Shown here: one piece after another, positions 10,901 through 22,180 of the stretch
Layout of the letters: each line of letters starts with the position of its first letter
How positions within the stretch are numbered: position 1 is the first letter of the stretch
Origin: Mytilus trossulus
Taxonomy: Eukaryota > Mollusca > Bivalvia > Mytilida > Mytilidae
Length of the DNA stretch: 64,000 nucleotides
Assembly: GCF_036588685.1 (NCBI RefSeq)
Contig: NC_086378.1
Location: forward strand, 35,317,578-35,381,577
Direction of reading: 5' to 3'
The notes under the pieces: model-generated
Seen by the model: only the letters and a program-made list of their open reading frames with translations
The model's database searches: none
What the model was told of the DNA's origin: nothing
Position numbers and translations under genes: made by a program

Positions 10901-13590
10901 TTCCTTTTCCTAGTGGCTGAAATTCAAAATAAAATATTTTTTTATTTTTATATATAACTAGATGGTATAAAAAGATATTAAAATTTCACAATGGTATAAA
11001 TTAATGTATTATTTAATTTCTAAACAAAGAAACAAGTATGCAAAATAAAGGATCTGGTTATTCTCATATTCATTGAAAAAAATTTGAAAGACAGATGATA
11101 AAATACAAAATGGCATTTATAGGTTTCACACCTCATTCAAATACATCATGACAAGAAATTAACCATATAGCCAAACTCAAAAACTGGTAAATAAAATGTA
11201 TGTTACCTTGTCTTCTTTAAACACACCAACATATTTATGATTTGCATGAATAAGTTCTCCATGTCCTTCCCGCTTTCCTCTCACCCATCGGCCAACATAT
11301 TTTGTTCCAGTTTGAGCATATGTATAAGTTCCTTGACCATGTCGTAAATGATCTTGCCATTCTCCTTCATAAGTATCAGCATTTACGTATGTGTATTTAC
11401 CAAAACCACACCTTTGATCTTTAACCCAATTTCCTGCAAGAAAAAGTATAATTAATATGATGAAGTAATATTACTACACCATGAAAACATCACATGACAT
11501 ATAATAGAAATAACATTTTGATCTTCTTGTAAATGTACAGTAAACAGTACTCTTAACTTTTATTATTTCATCCACCCCTAAAGACCCTGAAATGTTTTAT
11601 ATTTAAGCTTTTCAAATTTCTGATCTTGAGTGCTTCACAACTTCATGAACTTGAACATTTCAACTACTGTAAATTCAGATTTTTTTGTGATTTTGTTTTA
11701 ACAGACTAAAATGTTATTTGAATTTTTTGTGATATTGAGAAAAATCCTATTAAGTCATATAATTTTTTTTTTAAATGTGAGTTTAAATTATAACCCTTTA
11801 ATACATAATTTTCACAATAATTTCTGAATTTACAGTATGCAAAATTTTATATATATAAATATTACATGTCTTAAAAAGGAATAACCCACATTCATGACAT
11901 TGATATAAATGTACAAATTTATGCTAATACAACTGCCCAACAAATAGCAATAAGTTACCATTAGTGGTTCCACTTCAAACTGACCTTATCACAAACTAAT
12001 ACATTGTTGATGACAATGTGACTGTTTGATATAGTATTGGAGAAAGCATGTCGTAGTCTCTCTTTTTTGCTAGTTGTTAAGAAACCAATAAATTAAAACC
12101 CTGACCTACCTTCATATTTTGAACCATCTGGATAAATAAATGTTCCCTGGCCATGTTTTTGATTCTGTGCATATTCACCAATATATCTTGCACCGTTTCT
12201 AAATCTGAAAAAGATTTTATTTAATTTAAATACATACATAGTCTCTTCAACTAATTAGCTTTATCAAAAAGAAATTTATAACAAAAATCAAACACAAAAT
12301 ACATGATGAAAAGAGTCAGGAATTTTTAAATTACAAAATGTATTCAATATAAGAAGAAATGTTATTAGATTAAAGCCTTCATGTTTGTAAATGAGACTGA
12401 CAGCAACCTTAAGACATATATATACAGCCAGGAATATGTTTGACATTTAGTGTTTGGCCAGTGGAGTATTGTTCAATTTGGAAATGAACTGACATTTAAT
12501 GATCTACTTTCATCATTTCTGCAATATTACCACATGACGGTGAAATGACCCAACTGCACAGATGTGTAAGAATAGCAGCTAACCACATCGTTAATAACTT
12601 TATTGACTTACTTATACTTTTAACTATACTATAATATTCTTATTTTACTTTCACTTTCTATTTATATCTACAAATGTACAACTTCGTCATGACAACCTCT
12701 GTTGTTCAGCGAACCACACAACTGCAAAATTTGTATATCACTGTCTGATTCCATGTGTTATATTGTCCTGAAGACGCCACACTTGTTGGCGAAACACGTC
12801 AACCCAAATAAAGTCTAACCATGCGGTAATTGATAGGTGTTGTTGTCTTTATTATTTTATTTAGTGTTTAAGTAAAGCAGCTTTAGCTTCTACCATGGCC
12901 ATGAAAATGTAATTTTGTCCTGAACTAGTTGTCTTCTTAACATGCTTAAGTTTCGTTTAAAGTCAACAAGCAGGTTGTGATTTGTCAACGACAACATGGT
13001 CACTGTGATGGTACATATGTACATGTATTAAGAAAACTACCAATCCCTACTCTAGTAAAACTGCCAATAATAATTTTTTTATGATATAATACCTGTATGT
13101 TCCCTGTCCATTTCGTTTTCCTTTTTCATACATTCCTTCATATGTGTCTTGATTTGCTAGAGTGGCTTTACCAAATCCATGACGTTCATCATTTTCATTT
13201 CGTCCTCCCTCATACTCCTGGAAGAAATGTTAAAAATTCTTATAAATATTACCCTACTACTTTTTATATTATAACTCTTGACAGACTTGTCTTGCGTATT
13301 GTTTATTTTTGTAAACACATATTTTCTGCTTATTCTATTTTTATTCTAACTACACAAAATATGTAACAATGTAATCATCTTTTCATATACAGTATTGGGG
13401 CAGGAATTTTGTGTACTTAACTTGAATAAAATTTTCGCCAAGTACAAGAAGATCAGATCAGTACAAAATAATATTTTCGATTAATTTAATGAACAAATGG
13501 TATTTTTGCATCATTCGAAATCGGAAATGTACAAACCCCAATATATGGGTGCTGCTCATCCTCCATTTCATCTGATCCTAAGTCTGACAT
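7933..13590 (-). CDS. RSPH1: Radial spoke head protein 1 (MORN-repeat), 7 coding exons
   Basis: Minus-strand exons in order: 13590-13537, 13217-13093, 12204-12110, 11433-11207, 10916-10845, 10301-10172, 8153-7933 (TGA at 7935-7933). All introns are GT-AG; the sum is 924 nt, 307 aa, against 309 aa in human RSPH1. The start [12 protein letters not shown] matches the vertebrate MSDLGSEE. An in-frame ATG at 13689 would add 33 residues with no match, so it was not used. MORN repeats (Y.G.....G...G.G) run from about residue 16 to 185, for example [15 protein letters not shown] (43-57), [15 protein letters not shown] (66-80) and [15 protein letters not shown] (136-150). Family-specific [14 protein letters not shown] (173-186) and [11 protein letters not shown] follow. 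Residues 192-307 are acidic; the last exon is a Gln/Glu-rich tail. RSPH1 is a radial-spoke head component of motile 9+2 axonemes, needed for regular ciliary and sperm beating. Confidence 0.97.
8222..8239. repeat. (AT)n microsatellite in RSPH1 intron 6
   Basis: A short run of alternating A and T about 70 bp after the last RSPH1 exon on the plus strand. The rest of intron 6 (8154-10171) is A+T-rich, with a short (ATT)n run near 9350-9368, and holds no recognisable gene or repeat. Confidence 0.8.
10336..10500 (-). repeat. Repeat family A copy in RSPH1 intron 5
   Basis: It begins at the fixed end 'aaaagaagatgtggtatgat' and shows 'ccaatgagacaactctcca', 'agagaccaaaataacacag' and 'cacatagtcagctgtaaaag'. 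It breaks off near 10500. It is in the same orientation as the RSPH1 transcript. Confidence 0.85.
12440..12860 (+). repeat. Retroelement-like 3' fragment with hammerhead-like motif, RSPH1 intron 2
   Basis: At 12768-12800 the plus strand reads CTGAAGA, a 5-bp stem CGCCA/TGGCG with loop CACTTGT, then GAAA, then CACGTC. This order (CUGANGA, stem II, GAAA, short helix III, GUC) is that of a hammerhead core. The flanks do not pair to form stem I, so activity is doubtful. It is followed by 'aaataaagtcta' and a T-rich tail. Known: Penelope-like retroelements can carry hammerhead motifs of this CUGAAGA type. The family assignment here is inference. It is antisense to RSPH1. Confidence 0.4.
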
Positions 13591-13681
13591 CTTGTTGGTT
13601 TCTATTAGCAGGTGTAAGAATAAAATAAATGCGACCAAATGTGTTGTTCTCCAAACGCAGCTAAAACGGAAGTAAACAGTT

Positions 13682-13695
13682 GTTGCCAAGGAGGT
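13682..13695 (-). promoter_or_regulatory. X-box-like RFX site upstream of RSPH1
   Basis: GTTGCCAAGGAGGT lies 92 bp upstream of the RSPH1 start codon. It has one perfect X-box half (GTTGCC; GGCAAC on the gene's strand) and fits 10 of the 12 defined positions of RYYRYY-N2-RRNRAC. RFX factors drive cilium genes through such sites in animals. An ETS-like ACGGAAGT lies nearby (about 13666-13673). Functional status is inferred from position and gene type. Confidence 0.45.
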
Positions 13696-13959
13696 GCCAC
13701 CTAGCGGAAATTATCTCCCCATTTTCACGCACTGACTTGCTACATTCATTGAACCGTAAAGTGCAGTGATTAACCGTCCCTTTATTTTAGTGTGTGTGTA
13801 AATATCACAATTCATTTTTGTATTGAACTGAAATTATAACATTTGCAGATTGAACAGTTCACTCGTTAAATATCGATGCTTAACTTGTCTTAAAATTTCT
13901 TTTTATTATACTAGACTTACTCCCCTTGGAACACATTATTTTGATAGTTATTTAGTATG

Positions 13960-14136
13960 AGAATAAACTCATCATAGATACTAGGACTAAATTTTGTATA
14001 AACGCCAGACGCGCGTTTCGTCTACAAAAGACTCATCAGTGACGCTCGAATCCAAAAAGTTAAAAAGGGCAAATAAAGAACAAAGTTGAAGAGCATTAAG
14101 GACCAAAATTCCTAAAAGTTTTGCCTAAAAAGAAAG
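13960..14136 (-). repeat. Dispersed repeat family B, copy 1 (carries an intact hammerhead)
   Basis: Begins with 'gaataaactcatcatagat', then 'aacgccagacgcgcgtttcg', 'agactcatcagtgacgctcg' and 'tcctaaaagttttgcc'. The minus strand is taken as sense because the hammerhead reads there; four of five family copies share the end 'aaataaactcatcat', while the other end differs. Confidence 0.85.
14002..14045 (-). ncRNA. Type I hammerhead ribozyme motif, intact core (family B copy 1)
   Basis: The minus strand gives stem I 5' arm GCGTCA, core CTGATGA, stem II GTC/GAC closing the loop TTTTGTA, core GAAA, a very short helix III with loop inside CGCGCG, the cleavage triplet GTC, then the stem I 3' arm TGGCGT. 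The arms pair as six base pairs including two G-U. All invariant core bases of a hammerhead are present. Predicted cleavage is 3' of the C in GTC. Short helix III type I hammerheads are known from metazoan repeats and often work better as dimers. Activity of this copy is untested. Confidence 0.75.
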
Positions 14137-14340
14137 ATGCCAGAGGACATTCAAACATTCAAACGCATAGATCGAAATTATGAAGACAACGCCATGGCTG
14201 AAAACAAAACAAATAAAACAACACAACATAGAAAACTAAAGTATAAGCAAAACCAACCCCACCAAAAATTCAGTGAAATTGGAGATGTAATGTTTTATGT
14301 CTATTATTTGTTGCCAATAATGACTAAACTCAAATAAGAG
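14137..14340. repeat. Dispersed repeat family G fragment ('gacaacgccatggc')
   Basis: 'atgccagaggacattcaaac', 'gacaacgccatggctgaaaa' and 'aacatagaaaactaaagtat' recur in diverged form at 19745-19990 and 60110-60245. The 66-aa ORF here is repeat sequence. Confidence 0.6.
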
Positions 14341-17300
14341 AAAACTAAAAATCTGCATTACACGTACCTCTGATGACCTGGGATACGTGGAAATATTCTA
14401 TTCAAATTGTATATTTATATTTTGTTGTTGAAAATATGTAACATTTAAAAACGTTACATTCTGAAATTGGCGAAGCTGTGAAAATTCTCTGTATTCTTAA
14501 GCGTTTTCAAAATTCAAGACCGATTGTCAATTATAGAGTCCCAAAGATCTGTCAGTTTGATTTTTTATTACATGTATAGATGGAAAATAATGAGCAAAAG
14601 TGTCGTTTCCATTGGCACTCAGTCTCGATCACCTTCATGTTCCATTTAATATTATGTTCGACTTGAGTGCGGAAGATTTGGGTTAATTGATCTCCACTGG
14701 GTCGAATCAAACCAAAGGCTTAGAAATGTGTGTCTGTTGCTTCTTCGCTAAGCATGTAGTACCGGTTTTCTTTAAGGATTAACAAAAAAGTATGATATAG
14801 GCTCCAAGTCAGAAAATGTGTATTGGTAGGACATATCTTCCTGTAAACAAACACGTTAAAGCCGGCTAGGAGTCGGTTTAGTACAAACAAGGGTTATGTA
14901 CACTATGAAAATCATATGGCATTACCATGTTCTCATCTTGAATGTGCATTTAATTGGCCACTGGACGTTTAACAGTCATCAATTATTGTCATTTTTAAAG
15001 TTATATGCTACCGTGTAATTAAAAGTTTGATCAAAATTACTTTTTTTTGAAACCGAATGTTAGAAAAATACATTGACATAAATTTTAGGTTTTTTTTATT
15101 CAAAAATAGACAAAAGGGTGCTTGGAATATACTGTGTTGCGTTCTGTAGACAAATATAAAAAGATAAATTCAAACAAATATCAACCTTATAATTTCGTGT
15201 AGGCAATGCTATAAAACAATATAAGCTATGCTAGCTAAAACATGCTAAAATCATAAAATTCAAAACTAAGTGTTAATACTTAAAGGCTCGCCCATTATTG
15301 TCCATTAAAGCCTTTCGGGGTTTCCCCCAAAATGTTGCATTATTTAAATATATTGTTATATTCAGAAAGTAGTTGACACTGACATTACCTTGAACATTTA
15401 ACTTAAAAAATAAATAAAAATAAAAAGCTGCTTTCCCGCTTTTCTGACAGAAAATCTTTGACATCAGATTTAAAAGGTTATTTTTTTTGGCTGCAATTTG
15501 GCATTTATTTCCAATCTTTGATAGCATTGTGATAAAATGTTAAAGTTTGTTGCCCTTTTAATAGTGGTGTAAATAAAGTGTAATCTGAATTTCATTAGAT
15601 CTGATAGAATAACAGGGAACAGTAAAATAATAGGTACTCGATAAAAATTAAGCAAATAGTAAATTTTCTGTAAAGCCATCATCAAACTCGAAAGGACTCG
15701 TGTACATAATGCAATTCTCAGCAATATATCTATTGCTTTCACGCTTTATTTTTAACTCGTCTAGTCCGTCTTTACTAAATGAAAATTTCGTCATTTATAA
15801 TCATTCTGTTTGAAACACATAGCCAATGTTGTCAAATAGTCATGACAAATAAATATGAATATAACAATTTTTCAGATATTCCGATTACCAAGAATGACAC
15901 CCAATTTGTCAACTAGCTAATTAAAATCGAGCTATAACTTCAATGAATATTGTTAATTCATTAAAGATGGTAGCATATGGTTCTCTAATCCTTATAAGAC
16001 ACTCAGGGGAGTTAATTAGTAAAGCACCGATGCTAAAGGAACATCCGCGACTCGGAAGACATTTCGTTCTCTGACAACCTCTTAAAATACTACGGACGAG
16101 AATGATGCCGCTAGGTATCTTGTATCTTTTTTCATTTTAAATTTAAGAAAAACAATTGTAAAAAAAATATTATTTTTTTCATGACCGCACATAACTTTTG
16201 TCTATTATTTTGAAAGAAAAATATAAATAACTCGAAAATATTTTGCAATGTATAACTTTTACACGGATAGAGTTCATGACTGTCCTCTATATCCATATTC
16301 TTGGAAAAAGAAAAATATTTTTGTGTTTTTGTATACAATATTGATTCGTTACTAGAAATCTGAAAACACAGCCGTTAGCAGGTGTTCTGTGTATTAAAGG
16401 TATTTCTTAACATTAACAAGTCTAGTTCAGCCACCTGAGTCTCACAATAGTATTAAAGTATATAAATTTTCTTTTTACATTTGTTCTGTATTGCAAAGAC
16501 AGACGTGTCTGAGACTTTATGGTAATTATTTTAATATTTCTTTTTAATATAAATCGAAGACGTGATTGTTTTTAATGATTGATGGTCTGTTTCATATCTT
16601 GACGTACACCTTTGATGTTTAAACAAAATGTCTCCTTGGCAAAAGCGATTATTTTTGTTTTCAAACAATTAATTTTTTTTCTTCATTTTATAAGTCTGAT
16701 TAAAACTGGGTTAGTATGTGTACGCGTACGGTGTATACGTATACCTATTACGGTAGTCCAGCTACTACACAATTTAAGTGCTTGTGTCCATTATCATGAA
16801 TTATATAGCTAGAATTTGAGCCTGCTTTCAATAAATACAAGCATTCTTGATATTTTTGATATTTTTCTGTACAACTGTTTGATTCCATTGATCCATAGAT
16901 CAACAAGGGATGATTGGACTAAAAAATACCTAAACACTCAGACTATCTTGACATCGCCATGTGGTCATATGCCAGTCACATACCAGCAATTTATCCAAGG
17001 CTGTCTAGTTTTTCTTTCTTTGGTATGTGTTGTTAATCATATATGTAAGATTTGTGGTCTCTTATATTTCTTTCTAGACTGAGAGCTTGACATGGTATGA
17101 GTTAACTTGTTTATTGTTGAATACTGTACATTAACCGCTAGACGTCTCTAGTTTTCTTTTTCTATATTTCTTTCTTTATTTCTTTTTATAGTGAATAATT
17201 GAGTTAATCTATGTCTCATTTGCAACTACAAATTTCTTTAATCTGATGCAAGAACATTTTTGATATTTTTTATAATTATTATCATTTTTGTATGTGGTCA

Positions 17301-19744
17301 ATGTAACTATTACCTCCTTTGTAGAGTGGTAGAGTGATGATATCATATCCAGTCGGGTAAAACCAAAGCCTTATCAATTCAAAAGCATTTACTGATTCTC
17401 TAAGAACCAACAACTGGTCGACACGGAGTCAGAATATTGTATCGGACTTATGTGTCTACTCTTCCTGATGATCCCTGATGACTGTCAACTTATAACCAAG
17501 CTTGGTAGTAATCCAGCTCGCCGTGTCCGTCTAGTATATTTATACAAAACATGGTTTATATTCATTGTGCATTAAGCATGTTATATAATATATCATTGTT
17601 CTGAAAATATATTTAATTTTGAAATGAACATTTAACAGCCGTTCGTTTCCGTAAATCCCCTCTTCCAACCTATACTTGCCAGACTCATAAGAACAAATAG
17701 GTATACATATATACATGGCTCACAATAAGCTTAACTGAACATGTCTTACAGTTTGATTATATTTTAAATTCAAATCCCTTGTTGATTAAAAATTGCAAAG
17801 TATTTACATTGTTATAGATCGAATATTTTTGTTTTGACTCTAGGTTCTGTGATGGTCTCTCGTGATTATTAACATAATGACACTTGTTTTGGTTTTGTTA
17901 TATAAATACTTTAATAAAATATTGTCTTGTCTGTATAAGTATTCGAATAATTTCAGCCGACGTAAATTAAATATTGAATCTGAAACTACAATAATTATGA
18001 GTGATAAGATACAATTGCACGACTTAATAAGAGTCGAACGATTTAAGGAAAATATAGACAAATACACATATGCAGGAGTGCTGCAATTTTGTTTTATTTC
18101 AAAATAAAGGTATATTTCTGCAGCATAAATATAAGAAAATCTAGGATTGGAGTCCAAAACAATGTGCACTGAACAATCTATGACAATATATAATTGCACT
18201 GTGCAAATCTATCTGAATTATATACATTTAAAAGCATTTTAAATATGAAATTGTTTCTTTGGTGAAATAAATTAATTGTAAATCAATGTTCTAATAGCTC
18301 AAACTTGGCAGATTGTGCTTCTTATTAATTTGTAATTCAACGCTAATTATGGCGAAAGACGTTACCATTCGTTTACAAAAGATACCACGCCCCTTTCATT
18401 GAAAATGGAATTGTTATGCTTTCCGTTTTACAAATATGGAAATTGAATACAGCCGACAGACAATTACAAGACGAAGTCACCGTATGGTTTTGTTATTGTG
18501 TGAAAATAGTCATGATTAATAATTTGAACATTTTGTTAAGAGTTAATAAATGGCATAAACTCGACACGTGCTAAAGGTCATTACTCCGGTAGGTCACGCG
18601 ACCAAAAGACATTGATCCATTTCAGAATTAGCCGTTATGTTTGGATTATCTATTTGATACAAGAAATTCCGTTTAATTGTCTGACAAGTTAAAAGTTATT
18701 GTATAAAGAATAGAGTGTAATTTGACCGCGGATTTAAATAAGCCTCTACCAAAAGACATTTTGACATCTCCAATTTTATTTGTTTCTTCTTTTTATTACC
18801 CTTTACATTATCATTATTTTAAAAAATATCCCTACTTTTTATTGCTATTCTTACACTTGCAGCGTCAGTATGGATAATATAAATTTATCGAACCCAGTAG
18901 AATTGTAGGGTTAAAGAGTCTAAAAATACTTAAAAGATTTTCCATTATTTAAAATTAAATGAAAAACGGATGAACCATTCTAATGCCGGGAAAATCACCC
19001 ATTAATGATTTTGTTCCACTTCGATGGATATAATTTTGAAAAAGTATTCCTGAATTATATGAATTATATAAACAAAGTTTTTTATATTGAAGTAAAACAT
19101 TAAATGAAAAAATAAGAATATATTAACAGAAGCAATGTGTATAAAGTATTGCTTAAAAAAAAGAAATATCACAGAATGAATGGAATTAATAAACTTTATT
19201 ATTTCCCTTTTTGTTTGACACCATGAATATAAATCTAAAACATATCAAGCCCTACTGGAAACATTGAGAACTATTATATATACTAGTACTTAAAATATGT
19301 TTCATAATTTTATATACTTCTTAAACATTAAAAATTTCTTCATGGATACACATGTTGCTGTTGAATGAATTTTGGCACACAATTGCAACTTCTGCATTTT
19401 TTTGTTACATTTATCGGGACCAAGGAAAACCGACGTTTGAATTTAGTTCCGGACAAACTACACCTTTTTCGGTTAATCGAAGTGACCTATATAATAAGCA
19501 CAAATTACAGCCATAGCAAGTTCAAGGTGGCTATTATAATAAAATGCAGACATTAAGACTTTGGATTGAGTTTTGTCACTTTCTTTAAATTTTAGTATTA
19601 ATTTAACTGTAAATTGTCTGAAGAAGATTTGTTTTGCCGATTATTAGTTCTACTCTTCTTTTTTTTTTTTTTACTTTTGTTTCAGCGAACAGCAACTGTC
19701 ATGTTTCTAATGTTGTTGTCATAGGGTCATGTTAAGACTGTAAC
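14341..19744. other. Intergenic stretch with no recognised feature
   Basis: A+T-rich sequence read on both strands. The ORFs present are 60-119 codons, hydrophobic or low-complexity, and match nothing I know. No family A-E repeat copy is clear here. Weak homopolymer runs only. Confidence 0.5.
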
Positions 19745-19990
19745 TTACATTGAAGTTTCCGATAAAGGAGATGCGAAAGATACCAAAGAGACATCCAAAC
19801 ATATTACTCAAAAATAAAGTGACAACAACATGGTAAAAAAGGAAGACAAGCAGAGAAACGACAGCATGCACACAAAACACAAGTTAGAAAACTAAAAGAC
19901 ACGAACACGCCATAACTGGGGTCACGGATATCAGGTGTGCCGAAATCCTGTTCAACATGTGGTACCCTGCAAAATATGAACAATGGTTTG
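19745..19990. repeat. Dispersed repeat family G fragment
   Basis: 'ggagatgcgaaagataccaa', 'gagacatccaaacatattac', 'agttagaaaactaaaagac' and a 3' part resembling 'ggtgtgccgaaatcctgttc' follow the order of this mussel repeat, diverged. Positions 19991-20916 hold nothing I recognise. Confidence 0.55.
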
Positions 19991-20961
19991 TGAATCTAAA
20001 AGTAAAGATTAAAACAAAAATGAAAATGGTCCTGATGTGAAATAAATTCAGGGGAAACTGGCCTTTTTATTGTATTTTATAATAATATGAGAAGAACAAA
20101 TCCATTTAATTAATGCACACGAGTCAAAATAAAACAATGATGACATACATAATATAACGTGTATTATTTTTATGTACGGTTGAACAAAGATGTTAACTCC
20201 AGCAGCCAAAACTTAACTTCTGGCTGTCCTGTTCGGTTTGACCCTTATATGTCTTATACTTTCATACTCTTGTAGAAACCTAGTGTCTTATTCGGCCATG
20301 TTGAGGAGATTGTACGTAAGAAGGTAGGAAGACACATATAGTCAATAAAAAAAAGGCTGACAAATAATAAAATCTTTCAGTATCATAGAATTGATCATAT
20401 AATAAAATCAAAAATGAAATATGTTTTCCAAAGTCTTGTAACTTGTATATTTACTCTTTGTCAGAAATATAATATTTTTTTGGTGTGCGTTTGCTTATGT
20501 TGCACACATGTGCCTGCATGGGTTGTTGGGAATAAAATCTTTATAAATGTAAAGCAGGGACGTCAGTGTTATATTTGAAATGTTACAAACTTGATTTGCC
20601 CTTACGCTTTTTTAAAATTTCAATAATAAGTCCTACTATCTTTCTAACTTATTAAACACTTAATTTCGATCCCGCATGCCTTATCTATATGAACAAATAT
20701 TTACAAATATCATTATTATACTACTCTTTCAACATTTTACATTTTACAATGACTTGAGGTTTGGAAAATACAAGTATAACTTGATTTATCTTTATCCCTT
20801 TTATTATCTATATTTTATTTTATTTTTCAGATTTTCTTTTTTTTTGTCTTCTCCGATCTTACCGTCACTTTCCATATATATTTTGTTTACTATACTTTTA
20901 AATTATATACATATACATGTATATGTATTATATACATGAACATTTACGTACTCAAATTGTA

Positions 20962-21285
20962 TATAAATTATTCTGTAATATCTTTTTCAAAACTTTTTTT
21001 TATTTTCAAAAGATTAATCCGGATTGGCAGATTTCTAAGATCGATGAAGACATTGTCACAGAAATAACAGAGTTGACAGATGGCGCACCAATCAGTAACA
21101 AGACAAATATAGAAAAACTTTCCCCTATAATTAAGAAATTTTGTTTCAGCAGCTCTATCATTACAATTATCATCATATATTCTGCAAATTATCAAAAAGT
21201 CGGGAAAAATTTCAAACTTTACTTGAATGAGGATGGTTTAAGTATCTGGGATGCTTCAAAGTTCTATGAGGACCAAACTGTGTAA
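20962..21285 (+). CDS. Orphan ORF, possible terminal exon or relic (unrecognised)
   Basis: A reading frame closes with TAA at 21283-21285. After an AG at about 21012 ('ttattttcaaaag') it encodes roughly 91 residues of protein-like composition: an acidic N-terminal part (SKIDEDIVTEITELTDG), then IEKLSPIIKKF, a short hydrophobic stretch (SSIITIIIIYSA) and a soluble C-terminus ending FYEDQTV. I do not recognise the family. No convincing upstream exon or promoter was found. In A+T-rich DNA a frame this long is uncommon but not decisive, so this may be chance, a gene relic or a last exon. Confidence 0.25.
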   Translation, partial: YKLFCNIFFKTFFYFQKINPDWQISKIDEDIVTEITELTDGAPISNKTNIEKLSPIIKKFCFSSSIITIIIIYSANYQKVGKNFKLYLNEDGLSIWDASKFYEDQTV

Positions 21286-21689
21286 CAGCGCCAGGAAACC
21301 TTAAATTTGATATTTAAAGCAGAACAAGTCAACAGGCGATATATAAAGTGCTTACTTTAAGGAACTAATTCTTTATGTCATTTTGGCAATTGCAACTTTG
21401 ACTAATTTTGGTAAGTAATGATAATATGTAAGACTCGGAGGTTATTCATGAAAAGATGCAAAACCATAACAAGTAAATTAGAATACGAATGCATATGCAC
21501 GCAAGTCCAACATTGAACCATATTTAAGACGGAGACTTATTTTATATGAATATCTCTCAAAACGAAACAGTTTCTTTTTTTCTTTGCCAATTTAAAAATC
21601 ACATTAATTGTTCAATTAGTTCCAGGATTCTCGGAAATAGATACTTTAAACGATGTAGGCAACTATGTGAAGTGCTTTAAATTTTTTCT

Positions 21690-22180
21690 TATATATAAAA
21701 AAAGAAGATGTGGCATGATTGCCAATGAGACAACTATCCATAAAAGATCAAAATGACACAGACATTAACAACTATAGGTAACCGTACGGACTTCAAGAAT
21801 GAGCAAAGCCTATACCGCATAGTCAGCTATAAAAGGCCCCGATAAAACAATGTAAAACTATCCAAACGATAAAACTAACGGCCTCATTTATGTAAAAAAA
21901 AAATGAACGAAAAACAAATATGTTACACATAAACAAACTACAACCACTGAATTACAGGCTCCTACATAAATAATGTGGCGGAGTTAAACATGTTAGCGGG
22001 ATCCCAACCCTCCCCCTAACCTGGGACAGTGGTACAACAGTACAACATAAGAACGAACTATAAAAATCAGTTGAAAAAGGCTTAACTCATCAGATGGACA
22101 AAAATGCAAGTTGACGTGGCCGGGTACTTGTACATCCCGACATAAAAAAGACACTATGAACAGATAGTTGCCCCTCAATC
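21690..22180 (-). repeat. Long copy of repeat family A
   Basis: Starts at the fixed end (aaaaaagaagatgtggcatg) and continues through 'acagacattaacaactatag', 'ccgcatagtcagctataaaa', 'gataaaactaacggcctc', 'caaccactgaattacaggct', 'tgttagcgggatcccaaccc' and 'gttgacgtggccgggtactt'. It is one of the longest tail copies here and shows the family's internal order. The ORF on the minus strand is part of it. Confidence 0.9.

Noticed and set aside
13591-13689. In-frame upstream ATG that would extend RSPH1 by 33 residues
   Set aside because: The extension is hydrophobic and has no counterpart in RSPH1, whereas MSDLGS at 13590 matches the family start; the upstream ATG overlaps the X-box-like promoter site.
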